Positions 36,905-48,404 of a DNA stretch of 64,000 nucleotides are shown here, in pieces. The notes beneath the pieces were generated by a model. That model ran no database searches. It was not told where the DNA came from and saw nothing but the letters and a program-made list of their open reading frames with translations. Origin of the DNA: Steromphala cineraria (taxonomy: Eukaryota > Mollusca > Gastropoda > Trochida > Trochidae); assembly GCA_916613615.1 (NCBI GenBank), contig OU744730.1, forward strand, positions 20,772,406-20,836,405, in the 5' to 3' direction. A program made the position numbers and the translations under genes. Every line of letters begins with the position of its first letter. The first letter of the stretch is position 1.

Positions 36905-38310
36905 GTGTAGAAGTGAGGGGAGGTGTGTTTGGGTGAGGTGATTTCTTTTGGGCTTGGGTGTGGTCAGGTGCTGTGAAGTTTGGATGGGAGACAAGTAGAT
37001 GTGAAGTGAAGAGTTAAGTGGTGTGATTAGGCAAGGTGAGGTAAGTTTGGTGAGGCTGGGATATTGAGGCAAGTTGAGGTGAGGTTAGGCGAGATAAGAT
37101 AAGGTAAGGTGAGGTAGCATGAGGTAAGATGAGGTTAGGTGAGGTGAAATAAGATGAGATTAGGTGAGATGAGGTTAGGCGAGATAAGATGAGGTAAGGT
37201 GAGGTAACATGAGGTAAGATGAGGTTAGGTGAGGTGAAATAAGATGAGATTAGGCGAGATAAGATGAGGTAAGGTGAGGTAACATGAGGTAAGATGAGGT
37301 TAGGTGAGGTGAAATAAGATGAGATTAGGTGAGATGAGGTTAGGCGAGATAAGATGAGGTAAGGTGAGGTAAGGTGAGGTAACATGAGGTAAGATGAGGT
37401 TAGGTGAGGTGAAATAAGATGAGATTAGGTGAGATGAGGTTAGGCGAGATAAGATGAGGTAAGGTGAGGTAAGGTGAGGTAACATGAGGTAAGATGAGGT
37501 TAGGTGAGGTGAAATAAGATGAGATTAGGTGAGATGAGGTTAGGCGAGATAAGATGAGGTAAGGTGAGGTAAGGTGAGGTAACATGAGGTAAGATGAGGT
37601 TAGGTGAGGTGAAATAAGATGAGATTAGGTGAGATGAGGTTAGGCGAGATAAGATGAGGTAAGGTGAGGTGAAATAAGATGAGATTAGGTGAGATGAGGT
37701 TAGGTGAGATAAGATGAGGTAAGGTGAGGTAAGGTGAGGTGAAATAAGATGAGATTAGGTGAGATGAGGTTAGGCGAGATAAGATGAGGTAAGGTGAGGT
37801 AAGGTGAGGTGAAATAAGATGAGATTAGGTGAGATGAGGTTAGGTGAGATAAGATGAGGTAAGGTGAGGTAAGGTGAGGTGAAATAAGATGAGATTAGGT
37901 GAGATGAGGTTAGGTGAGATAAGATGAGGTAAGGTGAGGTGAGACAAGATGAGGTTAGGTGAGAGGAGATTCAATGAGGCAGGGTAAAACAAAGTTGAGG
38001 TGAGAGGAGAGGTGAAATGAGATTAGGCAAAAAGAGGATTGGCTGAGCCAGTTTAAGTTAGGTGAAATGAGGTGAAGTTAGGTAAGCTCGCAGGATGAAT
38101 GGATGTTAGAGTAAATGCAGTGACAATATCACCTCATGGTAAATGCAGTGAAGATATCTGAGGTGATTTAAAGTGGTGAGATCAGGTGAAGTGGTGTGAG
38201 GTTTAATGCCGTTTGTTTGAGTTGGGTATGGTGACGTAAGTTGTGGTTAGTAAGGTAAGGTTGTATGAGATTAGGTGAAGTGAGATGAGATAAGGTGAGA
38301 CAAGAATCAA
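36905..38310 (+). repeat. Pentamer satellite with 100-bp and 70-bp higher-order units
   Basis: The core (about 37066-37960) divides without a break into pentamers: GAGGT, AAGGT, TAGGT, GAGAT, AAGAT, GAAAT and AACAT. The marker AACATGAGGT recurs at 37281, 37381, 37481 and 37581, exactly 100 bp apart. The marker GAAATAAGAT then recurs at 37671, 37741, 37811 and 37881, exactly 70 bp apart. Earlier spacings are also multiples of five. The edges (36905-37065 and 37960-38310) are degraded and lose the register. Minus-strand frames of up to 123 codons read P, H, L, T, S, Y and I repeats and are artefacts of the missing stop words. Confidence 0.97.
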
Positions 38311-40479
38311 AGCCCAGATGTTTATAACTAAAAACATGAACTCTATACAATAATCAGCCTTTGATTACAATTGGGTCATACAACTGATATCTCATTTCAT
38401 ATCTGTTTGAGTTTTACCGAACGAATTGGAAATAGTCATCGCTGCAAAAAACAATTGTTAAACAACGGATTTCCATTACGATCATGATAATAATGACAAT
38501 CAACTACAAACAAGGCCTACAGAATGCAAATAAGCATTGATCCGGGATCTTTAACAATATCAAACGAAAGGAAATTAAAGGGCAAACTAGTATTTACATG
38601 CAATTCATCACATTGAACTTTATTACCACTTGTTTCTTGACAATCAACCCTCTAAGATCTAACAGTCACTTAAGATTATGGACAGAGCTCAATAAAAACT
38701 ATAAATTCCGTTGCCGACAGTTATCTGGCAGTGAGATTTGAAGATAGAACAAATAGGTTATGTCTATAAATAATTGCTCTTCCCTTATTGGTTTGTAATG
38801 ACAAAGCAAACAAAGATATAAAGGCAATTATCTTGAGGCAGCACTAATGGAGGTGGATTTCTTTACTAATTCAAGACCTAACTGACATCTGACCCTAAGA
38901 GAAGAAAAAGGCTATTACACAAAATTACAAGTGTTCGAATTAAAACGCCATGGGAACGAAATGAGAGAGAGGCTCTGCTTGTAGACATGTTCACTTTCAA
39001 GAACCTCTGCGTAAAACATTTGCGATATGCAGCGTGGCTTTTATATTCCTTGTCGACTCCCATTGCAATTAATTCTTATTAAGATATCGTCCATAAAACA
39101 GCAGACAGTCAACAAATAATAAGGCCATTGTTGATGAAATTAGTCTCCTGATTTTCAAAAGCAATATCGCTGTTTGTTTTGCTTGATCAAACCTTGATAA
39201 TTAAGACAACGATCAGAGGCCAGCTTGCTTGATAATTATCATTAACGTTGATACTGTAAGCTTGAAGGTCTTTGAACTCAAAGAAATGGAACAGGGTAAT
39301 TATTATCCAATCACATTCAGGATACCATGATAATGACAACAACTTCTTCCAAACTTGTGCAAAATATGGAGAAGACATATCAATATAGCATTTGTTTTCT
39401 GTAATCTCTAAAAGTCTTTTGGTTTACTCTAGATCCATATTGGACACAATTAAATCTATCACTTTATAAAGGTCTTAAACAACTAAATATATAACTTATC
39501 AAACTTTTCAATACTTTATATTTCAATTCCATTTCTTGAAAATTGTGTGTAATTTTTCACAATCAAAGTTTGTTGCCTAAGTCACATCAACAGAAGAAGT
39601 TTGGTTTCCTGATATGGAAAATTTAATGGTCTTTAATTGGTCTTTTTAATCAATCATAAAATTATAGTTCATATGCAAATAGTGCTCAACTAAGTTTTCA
39701 TAAGCAACACCCGTATACAGAATGGAGAAGAATCAAGTCGAAAAAAAAAGAAGGTTAAATTCAAATGACATAAGTGCAACAATCAAAACAATCAATCAGA
39801 AATATAAACTCTTCTAATATGCAATTTGCAAGAGCTGGGATACTTCCTTTAAGCTTACCCCACCATTTAAAAACCGTATTTATTTTATTCCTTGATAAGT
39901 TTGGATTTCTGTATTTTGCCACAGAGAATGGTTTGGCACAAAGCACCTGAAGTGCAAGTCCATTACCTCTAAAGACTAAATTTACTATGATAAATGGATG
40001 CTAAATATGCCATTTCAGAGGCATAACAACACATATCTAAAAAAAATAAAAATTTACAAATCAATCTTTACAAAACTTATTGAGAGACAGTTAACGATGA
40101 TAAACACAAACACAAATAATTACATACAACACTGACAATATGTACAAAAAGAACCCGAAGAAGAAAAGGTTTATGATTTACCGATGACATGATGAGAAAT
40201 ATGCTAATACATAACTCGTGAAGGACATCATTGTGATTTGTTAATAAATATTTCTTATTTTCACTTTGATCTGGCGAGACGAAATCATCAAGGCCTCACT
40301 CATGACGTACGGCCATCTTGTGAGCTTAATGAGTTTACATAGGGATCAGGCTCCACTGACTAAATTCCAATACAAAAAGATTTTCACAAGTGTCAAGCAA
40401 GAAACACACCTTTAAAGAGACTCTGTGATATAACAACTCAAATAAATTAAATCTTGGCTACACTTTTCAAATATTGTCC
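38311..40479. other. Intergenic DNA, no gene seen
   Basis: AT-rich unique sequence. Minus-strand frames at 38878-39063, 39187-39378 and 39761-39946 have no domain. Confidence 0.5.
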
Positions 40480-40880
40480 GAGATGTTTTCTCATAGGTGA
40501 TCCGGGTAAGGTATTAAGGGGAGAGGGGAAAACGTGAACTAAATGGCCGGTGATATTAATCCCCCTGTCATGCAGAAAATGTCTAAGGAGGCAAACACTA
40601 CATTGCGTTCCCTTTGATTTTGGCCCGTTTGGGGGGAGAATTCATTCATCAATTTATCAAGCAAACAAAGAAGACAGATATTGTACCTAGTCACACTACA
40701 TAAAGAAAACCTGTAGCTCTGCTAAGCAGGGGGATCTATTGTAAATTTTGGGCTCGGAATTAAAACTTCTTTTCAGTTCGGTGCTGATCCGCGAGACAAA
40801 ATGGCTTGATCTTATTAAATCTCTCGTAATAAAGGAACTGACGGGTCGGTGAGAAGAATGCCCCCTGACATTATTGATAC
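40480..40880. promoter_or_regulatory. Candidate non-coding regulatory block
   Basis: Repeat-free block with more GC than its surroundings. It contains CCCTTTGATTTTGG near 40610 (TCF/LEF-like core CTTTGAT) and a GATATTAATCCCCC phrase near 40551 (TAATCC, bicoid/otx-like core). No open frame. Motif reading only. Confidence 0.2.
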
Positions 40881-41231
40881 CCTCCTATTTGAAAATATAG
40901 TTTATTTAAATTTTTGTAATTATTTTTTTTAAAGCTTTGCACCTGGGCTGCCAAACAGTTATATGGTCAATAATAAGATTGTTCAATATGGGGAAACGGA
41001 AAGAGGGAAACATACACCACTAGGTACTGATACCAATGCAGATGGCGGATATCTGATTATTCAAAATGCTTTTATCGTAATCTATTATGCATAAGGTTAT
41101 TAAAAACATGACACTTCAATATGGTAGATGAAATTAACAAGGCAGTTCTTGGTGTGTCTTACAACAGTTTTGTCATTAGGCAACGTAGCTTGAGACCTAC
41201 ATGTTTTATTAGGCACGAGTACCACAGGTAA

Positions 41232-41457
41232 TTAAAGGAACAGTGCTATCGGAGTATTTTTTCTTGAAACAAAATTCAAGACTACTTACCGGTATACATT
41301 ATTATATGATTATTTCAAACTTATTTTCAAGTATGTTAGTGAGGGTAATATTTTAGTTGGTATAAATTTAACAATCTGACAAAAAAAAAGAATGCATCAA
41401 TGCATCCTCTTGAATTTCGTTTCCACACAAAATACTCGGATAGAACTGTGCCTTTAG
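41232..41457. mobile_element. TTAA-type MITE with ~45-bp inverted ends
   Basis: The left end TTAAAGGAACAGTGCTATCG continues with GAGTATTTTTTCTTGAAAC. The right end is the diverged complement of the same text, ending GATAGAACTGTGCCTTTAG. Ends begin TTAA (left) and TTAG (right), consistent with a TTAA target with one change, so a piggyBac-like origin is inferred. A 72-bp part of the right half, with the palindrome AATGCAT(C/T)AATGCAT, is repeated just outside at 41475-41546. Confidence 0.75.
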
Positions 41458-41474
41458 TAGGAGAAATCATCATA

Positions 41475-41546
41475 ACAATCTGACAAAAATAGAATGCATT
41501 AATGCATCCTCTTGAATTTTGTTTCCACACAAAATATTTGGATAGT
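41475..41546 (+). repeat. Extra copy of the MITE right half
   Basis: AACAATCTGACAAAAATAG, then AATGCATTAATGCATCCTC and TTCCACACAAAATATTTGG, matches 41371-41442 with few changes at ~104 bp offset. It lacks the terminal GAACTGTGCCTTTA, so this is a partial duplication, not a second complete element. Confidence 0.85.
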
Positions 41547-41894
41547 GACTTATCCAAATTCACTTTGGACACTACAACATTGAGAGGTATCTTGCAAAAG
41601 TAAAACAAATGTTAACAATTGCATGACAATCGTTTTTAAGAAACATAAGGAGCATTTAAACAACTTTGGAAGTTCAGTTAAGCCAAGCAAATCCATGTCC
41701 TTAACACAAACGATTAAAAGGTGTTCACACCTAAATGGCCAACACAGCAGTTTTTGCTTGATTCTACATAATTTCTTCTATGACTAATTGTTTGAGCAAT
41801 GTTTGAGATGTTTTACTGCATGATGAAGATACATTTGATATCTAACAATTGGGGAAATGAGAAAAAATAAAATTTCCTAAACCTCCCCTTTAAT

Positions 41895-42520
41895 TTCTTA
41901 CTTAAACATCAACTAACCTCGACTTTACCACTTCTCGATTTTCGTTCAAAGATTTTTCAAAAAAATTTAAACTGGGCTTGATTTTTGTTAATTTGTCCAA
42001 TAAACACCTTTAATTAGCCTTTCATTGAGACAGCGTAATTATCGGCTGTAAAAACCCCACCTGGGTCAGGGGCCATAAAACTAGTGCGTGTGTGACGTAA
42101 TAAACAGACTACACAGATTAACGTATCATTATTTGAACTGAAATACTGCCTAAATAATTGTTTAATTACCATTGATGTGGATATCTTTTTTACGCCAAAT
42201 GCTTATTAGTGTTACATCGTAAAATGATTTATCTAACTGGGTGGAAAACATTTTCTGAAAATCGTTTATTATTGGGTTTTGTCTGTGGTATTGTTATGAT
42301 AGATTATAGATATAACGAGACTACTTCTGCTTATGACGTCACAAAAAGGGGGTGTAACCAGTGACGGGCAGTCATGCATTCAATGGTTTGTGGCCAGATA
42401 GGTCTAAGCGGTCCATCAAAAGTGACATTTAAAAACGGCTTTCATTACCAAACTGAACATATTTGAGTAGCGACCTTTGGCGCACTATACAATATTGTAA
42501 TCAGACTTTAATATAACTCA
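41895..42520 (+). mobile_element. ~620-bp dispersed repeat, forward copy
   Basis: This segment is the reverse complement of 55310-55895 along almost its whole length, with substitutions and small indels. Conserved landmarks: ATCAACTAACCTCGAC, TCCAATAAACACCTTTAAT, TTGTTTAATTACCATTGATG, TATGACGTCACAAAAAGGGG, CAGTGACGGGCAGT, TTGTGGCCAGATAGGTCT, CATATTTGAGTAGCGACCTT. No terminal inverted repeat or open frame was found, so the class is unknown; an old non-autonomous transposon is most likely. It carries TGACGTCA at 42334-42341. Confidence 0.8.
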
Positions 42521-43002
42521 AATAAAATAGTGAAATATGTTTGTGGTTATATGAACTTTAAAAGGTTGATATTTATAACTGGCTTGACCATCTTTGTTTA
42601 CTAAGTTTGCATAACCAAACACCTCTATGACCTATAACATAAAACTGCTAATAACAAAACAAACCCTACAAATATTCTGTCCTTAATATTCAAATGTTAA
42701 TTAGTTTCCATCATCAAACAACAAACCTATAAATCTAGAAAACTCAATATTAGATATCAAAAGAAGTAGTTAATTGATAACAGCAAAATGGGAGTTTATA
42801 ATTAAAATTTCATCCCAATTAAAAAGTGCAATAATTCATACACAGCTGTGGAGCTTATGGTACTAAAGAATTTGGTAAAGCTGGAAAATCCGGACTGATT
42901 CTATTGAGTAAAACAAAAACTAGAAAAAACAGATGAAAAAAAAAAAATCTCCAATGTTTTGCAGTTCTTTCATAAACAAACAAGCAGCTGTCATGGTCGA
43001 GC

Positions 43003-44108
43003 TATATCCCCTGCAAATTGCACAATATGTATAGGTTTTCCTTATCATATTGCCGATTATTTTTTGTCGCACAAATTAACTAAAAATTTCCAGGATATGA
43101 AAGAAACAGTTCTAATAAAAAAACTAAATCATACCAACTTTATGTTCACTGTTGGGCATAATTTGACTTAACTGACAAAATTAAAATCAAACGAATGAAT
43201 TTATGTATTATGTATTTGGATCTCCAAGATCAATTTGATCATATTTAAACAAACATATTTTCAAAATTGTTCTTCATGACACACCAACATATGATTTTGT
43301 ATCTCCATAACAAATTTGATCAAAATGTGATGATTAGTTTAGTTGTGAGATAGACAGAACTTGTAACAGATTTCCAACAGAGTCCTCATTTTTTGCCAAA
43401 AATGGCAAAATTTTATCAAAATATCTTCAAAATTGTTCTTCATGACACACCTTCATATGATTTTGTATCTTCATATCAAATTTGATCAATATGTGATGAT
43501 TAGTTTAGAAATTATGAGCCGGACAGGACTTGTAACAGTTTTCCAACAGAGTCCTTTTTTTATGCCAATAAAGGCAAAATTTTATATAAATATCTTAAAA
43601 ATTGTTCTTCATGACACACCTTCATATGATTATGTATCTTCATATCAAAATTTGATCAATATGTGATGATTAGTTTAGAAGTTATGAGCCGGACAGGACT
43701 TGTAACAGTTTTCGAACAGAGTCCTCATTTTTTGCCAAAAAAGGCAAAATTTTATAAAAATATTTTCAAAATTGTTCTCCATGACACACCTTCAGATGAT
43801 TATGTATCTTCATATCAAATTTGATCAATATGTGATGATTAGTTTAGAAGTTGTGAGCCGGACGGGACTTGTAACAGATTTCTTACAAAATTTACCACTT
43901 TTTCTCCAAAATCCTAATATTTTATGTAGATTTTCAGAAAATTGTTTCTCATGACACATTATTACATGTTTCTTCATGTCCATAACAAATTTGAATTGAA
44001 ATGGTAGATTATTTAGAAAGTTATGAGCCGGACACAAAGTGTAACAGACGGACGGACGGATGGACCCCATTTTAATACCCCCCGCAACTTTGTTGTTGCG
44101 GGGGATAA
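43003..44108 (+). mobile_element. Hairpin-ended element with ~170-bp internal monomers
   Basis: Four to five tandem monomers: TTGTTCTTCATGACACACC-type phrases occur at 43267, 43433, 43602, 43772 and (diverged) 43942, spaced 166-170 bp. Each continues with CATATCAAATTTGATCAATA, ATGAGCCGGACAGGACTTG and TTGCCAAAAA(A/T)GGCAAAA. The right part has GACGGACGGACGGATGG, then a strong hairpin CCCCCGCAAC-TTTGTT-GTTGCGGGGG, then ATAAA. The left end is inferred from TATATCCCCTGCAA at 43004, an imperfect inverse of the right end. This layout matches the bivalve 'pearl' family as I remember it (tandem core, hairpin end), probably Helitron/Helentron-like non-autonomous elements; that link is inference. Frames at 42959-43171, 43433-43666 and 43772-43954 are inside it and are not genes. 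Confidence 0.8.
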
Positions 44109-44213
44109 AAATACAGAAACTTGTTCAAGGCATATCAACTTTAAAAAAATCCATTCCATTTTAGTAATTCATTAAGAAGATTCAAGAACAGAATGAAAAT
44201 TTCAGCAAACTAA

Positions 44214-44515
44214 GATAAAGGGACAGTAACACCGTTTTGAGAATTTATATTTTTCACTGATAATTGTAAGTTTATGCTAAATTTATTATTTTGTCAAAAA
44301 TCTAATTACTCAAGCCAATCATCCATAGTAAGAGAACAAATAATTTAGATTCACATAAAGTCCATTAAGGGCCATTTTTGTGTGAACACCTTAAATTCAT
44401 TTTATGTAAGAAAAGGAATCACATGGCTGAACTTTACATATCAGATTCATTAATGCCTCATCTAGTTTGAAAATATTGTCTTTCAACTGGAACCATTTAT
44501 TTTCATTTTCCTGAT
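44214..44515 (+). mobile_element. TTAA-type MITE, end-truncated copy
   Basis: It starts ATAAAGGGACAGTAACACCG and aligns to the reverse complement of 62445-62722: TGATAATTGTAAGTTTATGC, TTTTGTGTGAACACCTTAAA, ATGGCTGAACTTTACAT, GTCTTTCAACTGGAACC and TTTTCATTTTCCTGA appear in order. It stops at TTTCCTGA, where the intact relative continues to its second terminal repeat, so the far end is lost. The left TTAA is degraded to GATA. Confidence 0.8.
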
Positions 44516-46540
44516 CCCAGCTTACATTCGCTCTAAAAACATGCAAACAAACAACAAAGTTCTATTAGTAGTAAACTTGATGATTGACCTTAGGAAAACA
44601 ATAGAGTTGTAGGATAAGAAAATGCAATAGAGAACATCAAGTGCATAATGTTCTAAACAAGTGAAAAGAACACACCATGGTTTCCAGAATGGCAAAATGA
44701 CAGGTAACATTATTGAGAAAAATCTTCCCCTGACCTAATATTATCAGATTTTCAGAGAAAGTAATGGGATGTTTGAGAATAATAATAATAGTTTTGTTAT
44801 TTGCAATAAGATTTGATCTCCTCATTAGTATTGATAATGGGTTATCTTGATATATCAATGGGTAAATATTTCAAAATCCCTGTCCAAAGTGATCCCTGGG
44901 TAACAATATTGTGCCTTCTGCCTACTCAGCAGCAAATTTGGCCAAAATGGAACCAATTGCAGTGGCATGAATAAACTCCTAAAAGACTCAAAGGACACAA
45001 AATGTAAGGATTCCACATATCCCCAAGATCTCAGCAAAGGATAAACCCTCATGGAGCTGTATCCCACCTTCTGAACCATTCAGGATGAACACATAGAAGA
45101 AGAATACCTTGTTATCAGCAACATGCATACTCAGAATAGACATTGTAACTTGTTGAATGTCGGAGAAATATGATGACAATTTAATCATACAGGTAACAGT
45201 GGTGTTCCTAGAGGGGGTCCTGGGGGAAATTTACTGATCCTTTTTGCTTGGTGTCTCTTAAAATTTTGAGAAGTAGGATTCTTTTACCATTGCAAGGGGT
45301 TCTATCTTCTCAGGAGAGGCCAAAATGACCCCCTTTACTGACCTTTACTAGGACCAACATTAGAGTTATACTAGTTAAAGTCCATCAAAAATAGTAAATA
45401 CCAATGGAACTCTTCCATAAGCAAGTGTTGTGTCCTAACCAATATGTTGAGTGGTCAGTTTGGCAAATTTTAACTTCTACGGGAACTTGTGAACCAGTAG
45501 AAGTAACCACCTGCAAGGGACATCAAGCTCCAAAGATGGAAAAGCTTCTCTAGCCACTTTATGATTAGTAACATTACTATATAGGGCTTCATAAACACAA
45601 ACTTGGAAAAGGACAAACAAATGAGAAAATGGACAACAAACCTTCTGAAGTGATAACTCTTGATAATATTTGGAAAATCAGGTTTCAATTTCCGATCGTG
45701 GATGCGAGTGAAGCCACATCACTCTGCCGAAATCTAACAGTACGTGAAGGTTGCTTGAATATTTCATATTAATATATCTATATATATTTTTCAACTTCTC
45801 TTTGTATATTTTCATTAAAAACGACAACACAACAAACATATTTTTATTTTACAAGTTATATAGAAATGACCTCAATGATTGTGCATGTTGCTTCCTCGCA
45901 ACTCGCTGGGCTGACTGATACTCGTGCTTGGTTTCTTGATTTTTTCATCTGCATCATATATCCCAGGTATAGGCCAACCCCCCTCATTTCTGGTGTCAAA
46001 TTCACGGCTTATACCCGGTCATATACGGTACATATGTTGACACCATGTATATTCCAAAATTGAGTTCCTCTGTGTGGTAATTATATAAAGAGCCGAAAGT
46101 GTCAAGAAAAACTGTAACTGCCACAGTCCACCCAGCATCTGCTAAAGGTAGGGTTGATTGAACTTTTGATATATGTAGAAGGTATATAACTTCTCAACAA
46201 AATAACAAACACCAAGCCAAAAGGACATCACTGAAAGGGACAAGCCTGTTGCATCAAAAGTTATATGATTATCCCCAGTTCAGATTTTGAAAAGCGATCA
46301 TGGAATAACAGGGATCAGTGTCTGTTGTCAAAAAGCTAAATCTGTAATACATTTACCACAAATTCATCTAAATTGCCATTAGATTATATTGGTCTAGACT
46401 CAAAATTCACCACAATGGTTATGAGTTACTGGCAAAAGAGGCAATTAAGGACTAGTGGCTTAAATACTGCCTTCAGACTAAAATAATTTAAGCATACTCG
46501 TTTATGAAAAAAATGTTTGATTTCCAATCAGACCAAAGTA
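44516..46540. other. Intergenic DNA, unassigned
   Basis: Moderately complex sequence with several overlapping minus-strand frames (44522-44710, 44637-44858, 44855-45079, 44988-45188, 45470-45688). None shows a domain I recognise, and overlapping frames argue against coding. A GGGGGTCCTGGGGG phrase near 45214 and its surroundings may be a transposon fragment. No ends found. Confidence 0.4.
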
Positions 46541-47996
46541 AACTTAAGGGCAAAAGAAACGATACCAAACTTTCAGATCTAATATTGTTTTACGAAACTG
46601 TTGAAAATGTAAATACACGACATTGAAATGATTTCCCTATATCAGTAATAATATGTTTCACGTAAATTGTTGCGTTTTGGCGATCCGTTTCCGGGAAAAT
46701 GTATTAAAGCGAGAATTTGTTACATCAAAATCACATGCTGCATGTGCATCATTTGAGTATAAAAGATGTGTCTTATCATTCAACGACATACCACTTCTTC
46801 AACTGTACGGGAAAACATGGCAAGATTATTACCAGAAGAGAGAGAGAGCCGTCGGAATGATGCAGATGGGTGCAATGCATGCACACGTGGCTCCGACGCT
46901 GGGATGCAGCCGTATTACTATCACCAGGCTTATGAGCGGTACAGGCAGACGGGGAGGACAGTAGACTTGCAGAGGAGTGGAAGACCCCGCGTAACAACCG
47001 CCAACGAAGACTGCCGTTTGCGAATTCTTCATCTGCGGAACGCGTCCTGTCAGTGACGGAATCAGCAACGAATGGCCTTGGACATGCTGTCAGTAGAAGA
47101 ACAGTGGTCAGACGTCTGAGACAACATGGTATTCGCGCCTACAGACCCAACCGTGGCGTGCACCTGACGCGTCAACATCGACTTCACATCTCCAGTGGGC
47201 ACGTAACGTTCGGCAGCGGCAGGCCCGGAACTGGCAAAGGGTCATCTTTTCGGATGAAAGTCACTTCCAACTATTCAGAAATGATGGAAGAGCAAGGGTG
47301 TATAGACGTCATGGTAAATGTTGGCGACGTTGTTGTGTTCAGACTGTGGTACCCTTTGGCGGTGGCAGCGTCATGGTGTGGGGCGGAATTAGCGGACAAG
47401 GGAAGACTGATCTTGTTGTGGTTTGTGGGAACCTCATTGCAGAGAGGTACATCGATCAGATTCTCCGCCCAGTGCTCCTACCATTCCTGCAACAGCACAA
47501 CAACAGAACCCTCTTCCAGCAGGATAACGCCCGTCCCTATACAGCCCGTATTGTCAGGGATTTCTTGCAAAGAAACAACATCAACTTGTTGCCATGGCCT
47601 GCCAGGTCACCTGACTTGTCACCCATCGAACATTTATGGGACCATTTGGATCGTCAAGTCCGTCAAAGAGCTGTGGTTCAAGGAAACCTCGAAGAGCTTG
47701 CCCAAGCCCTGAGAGAGGAATGGTAGAGAATACCAGACCGTGTCATCTTGCGTCTGGTATTCTCAGCACGACGTGGGTGTTGTATTCTTAGGTCCTGATC
47801 GAATTGAGGACAATTTCATGAGTGAACTTTAAGGAGTTGTACTTCATGACACACTGACCTGAAAGACCTCAATATGTGATTGTTTGATAAACTTGTTATC
47901 TGTTTTCATAATGGAAATGAAATAAAAGATGTGTCATTTATTTTTTGTCATTTATTGGTCAATTATACTTGGTATCTTTTTTTTTGCCCGTTAGTT
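46541..47996 (+). mobile_element. Tc1-family DNA transposon, full length but decayed
   Basis: The ends are inverted: AACTTAAGGGCAAAAGAAAC then GATACCA at 46541, and TGGTATC...TTTTTGCCCGTTAGTT ending at 47996. They match at about 24 of 31 positions. Both sides have TA (46539-46540 and 47997-47998), the target duplication of the Tc1/mariner superfamily. Length 1456 bp, in the usual Tc1 range. It encloses one transposase gene on the same strand, broken by several frameshifts, so the copy is not autonomous. End divergence and decay indicate an old insertion. Confidence 0.92.
46817..47798 (+). pseudogene. Tc1 transposase (DD34E), frameshifted
   Basis: Encodes the enzyme that cuts and pastes the surrounding transposon by a DDE mechanism. 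Starting at ATG 46817 (MARLLPEERE), the reading passes through at least four frame changes: near 46845 into RAVGMMQMGAMHAHV...LGCSRITITRL (first helix-turn-helix), near 46925 into YERYRQTGRTVDLQRSGRPR (linker with the GRPR motif), near 47045 into SRRTVVRRLRQHGIRAYRP (second helix-turn-helix), and near 47192 into the catalytic frame. That last frame is open from ~47194 to 47726. It holds the first Asp in VIFSDESHF (near 47243), GGGSVMVWGGIS, the second Asp in LFQQDNARPYTA and the Glu in SPDLSPIEHLWD. Exactly 34 residues lie between the second Asp and the Glu. A TAG at 47724 cuts the C-terminus: family-like sequence (RIPDRVILRLVFSARRG) continues in frame to a TGA at 47796. Encoded length without breaks would be ~325 residues, close to the Tc1 norm. 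Confidence 0.93.
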
Positions 47997-47998
47997 TA

Positions 47999-48404
47999 TA
48001 TTCATAAATAGATAATGTTTGGTCGGATAATGCTTGAACACCACTATCAACTTGAATCAATATAACCAGTATACTGGTCCAAAAATGAAGGTAAAAAGCC
48101 TGGAAAACCTTTCTTGCTTTGCATTGGAGTGAAACTTGCAGAAGTCAGACCTGATGACAAACATCATTGAGAGCGGTCTCTGATGAACTCAAACAGAAGA
48201 AGAAAAACTAAATTGATGAAGAACATCTGCAATTTGTTGAGTCAGAACAATACAGACAGACAATGTTCTAATTGACTTGAACAAGATGACCAAAATTTAA
48301 TTTTTGATTTTTGCACAATAAGCAGTTAGTGTTTCAGCCCAGGTACATTAAATGAATAAATGATACATTAAATATCACCTTTTCATTGTCAGTGGCGTAG
48401 AAAG
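47999..48404. other. Intergenic DNA, no gene seen
   Basis: AT-rich spacer with no recognisable feature. Confidence 0.5.

Noticed and set aside
37014..37585. Overlapping frames of 61-123 codons rich in S, P, L, T, H as a gene family
   Set aside because: Identical frames at exact 100-bp offsets follow the satellite period; 100 and 70 are not multiples of three, so the frame shifts from unit to unit.
44855..45188. Two overlapping minus-strand frames as exons
   Set aside because: They overlap in different frames, have no recognisable domain, and no consistent splice pair was found.
47053..47712. A 219-codon open frame as a separate protein
   Set aside because: Only its first ~48 codons match transposase; after ~47192 the true catalytic frame is a different one, and the rest is a shadow.
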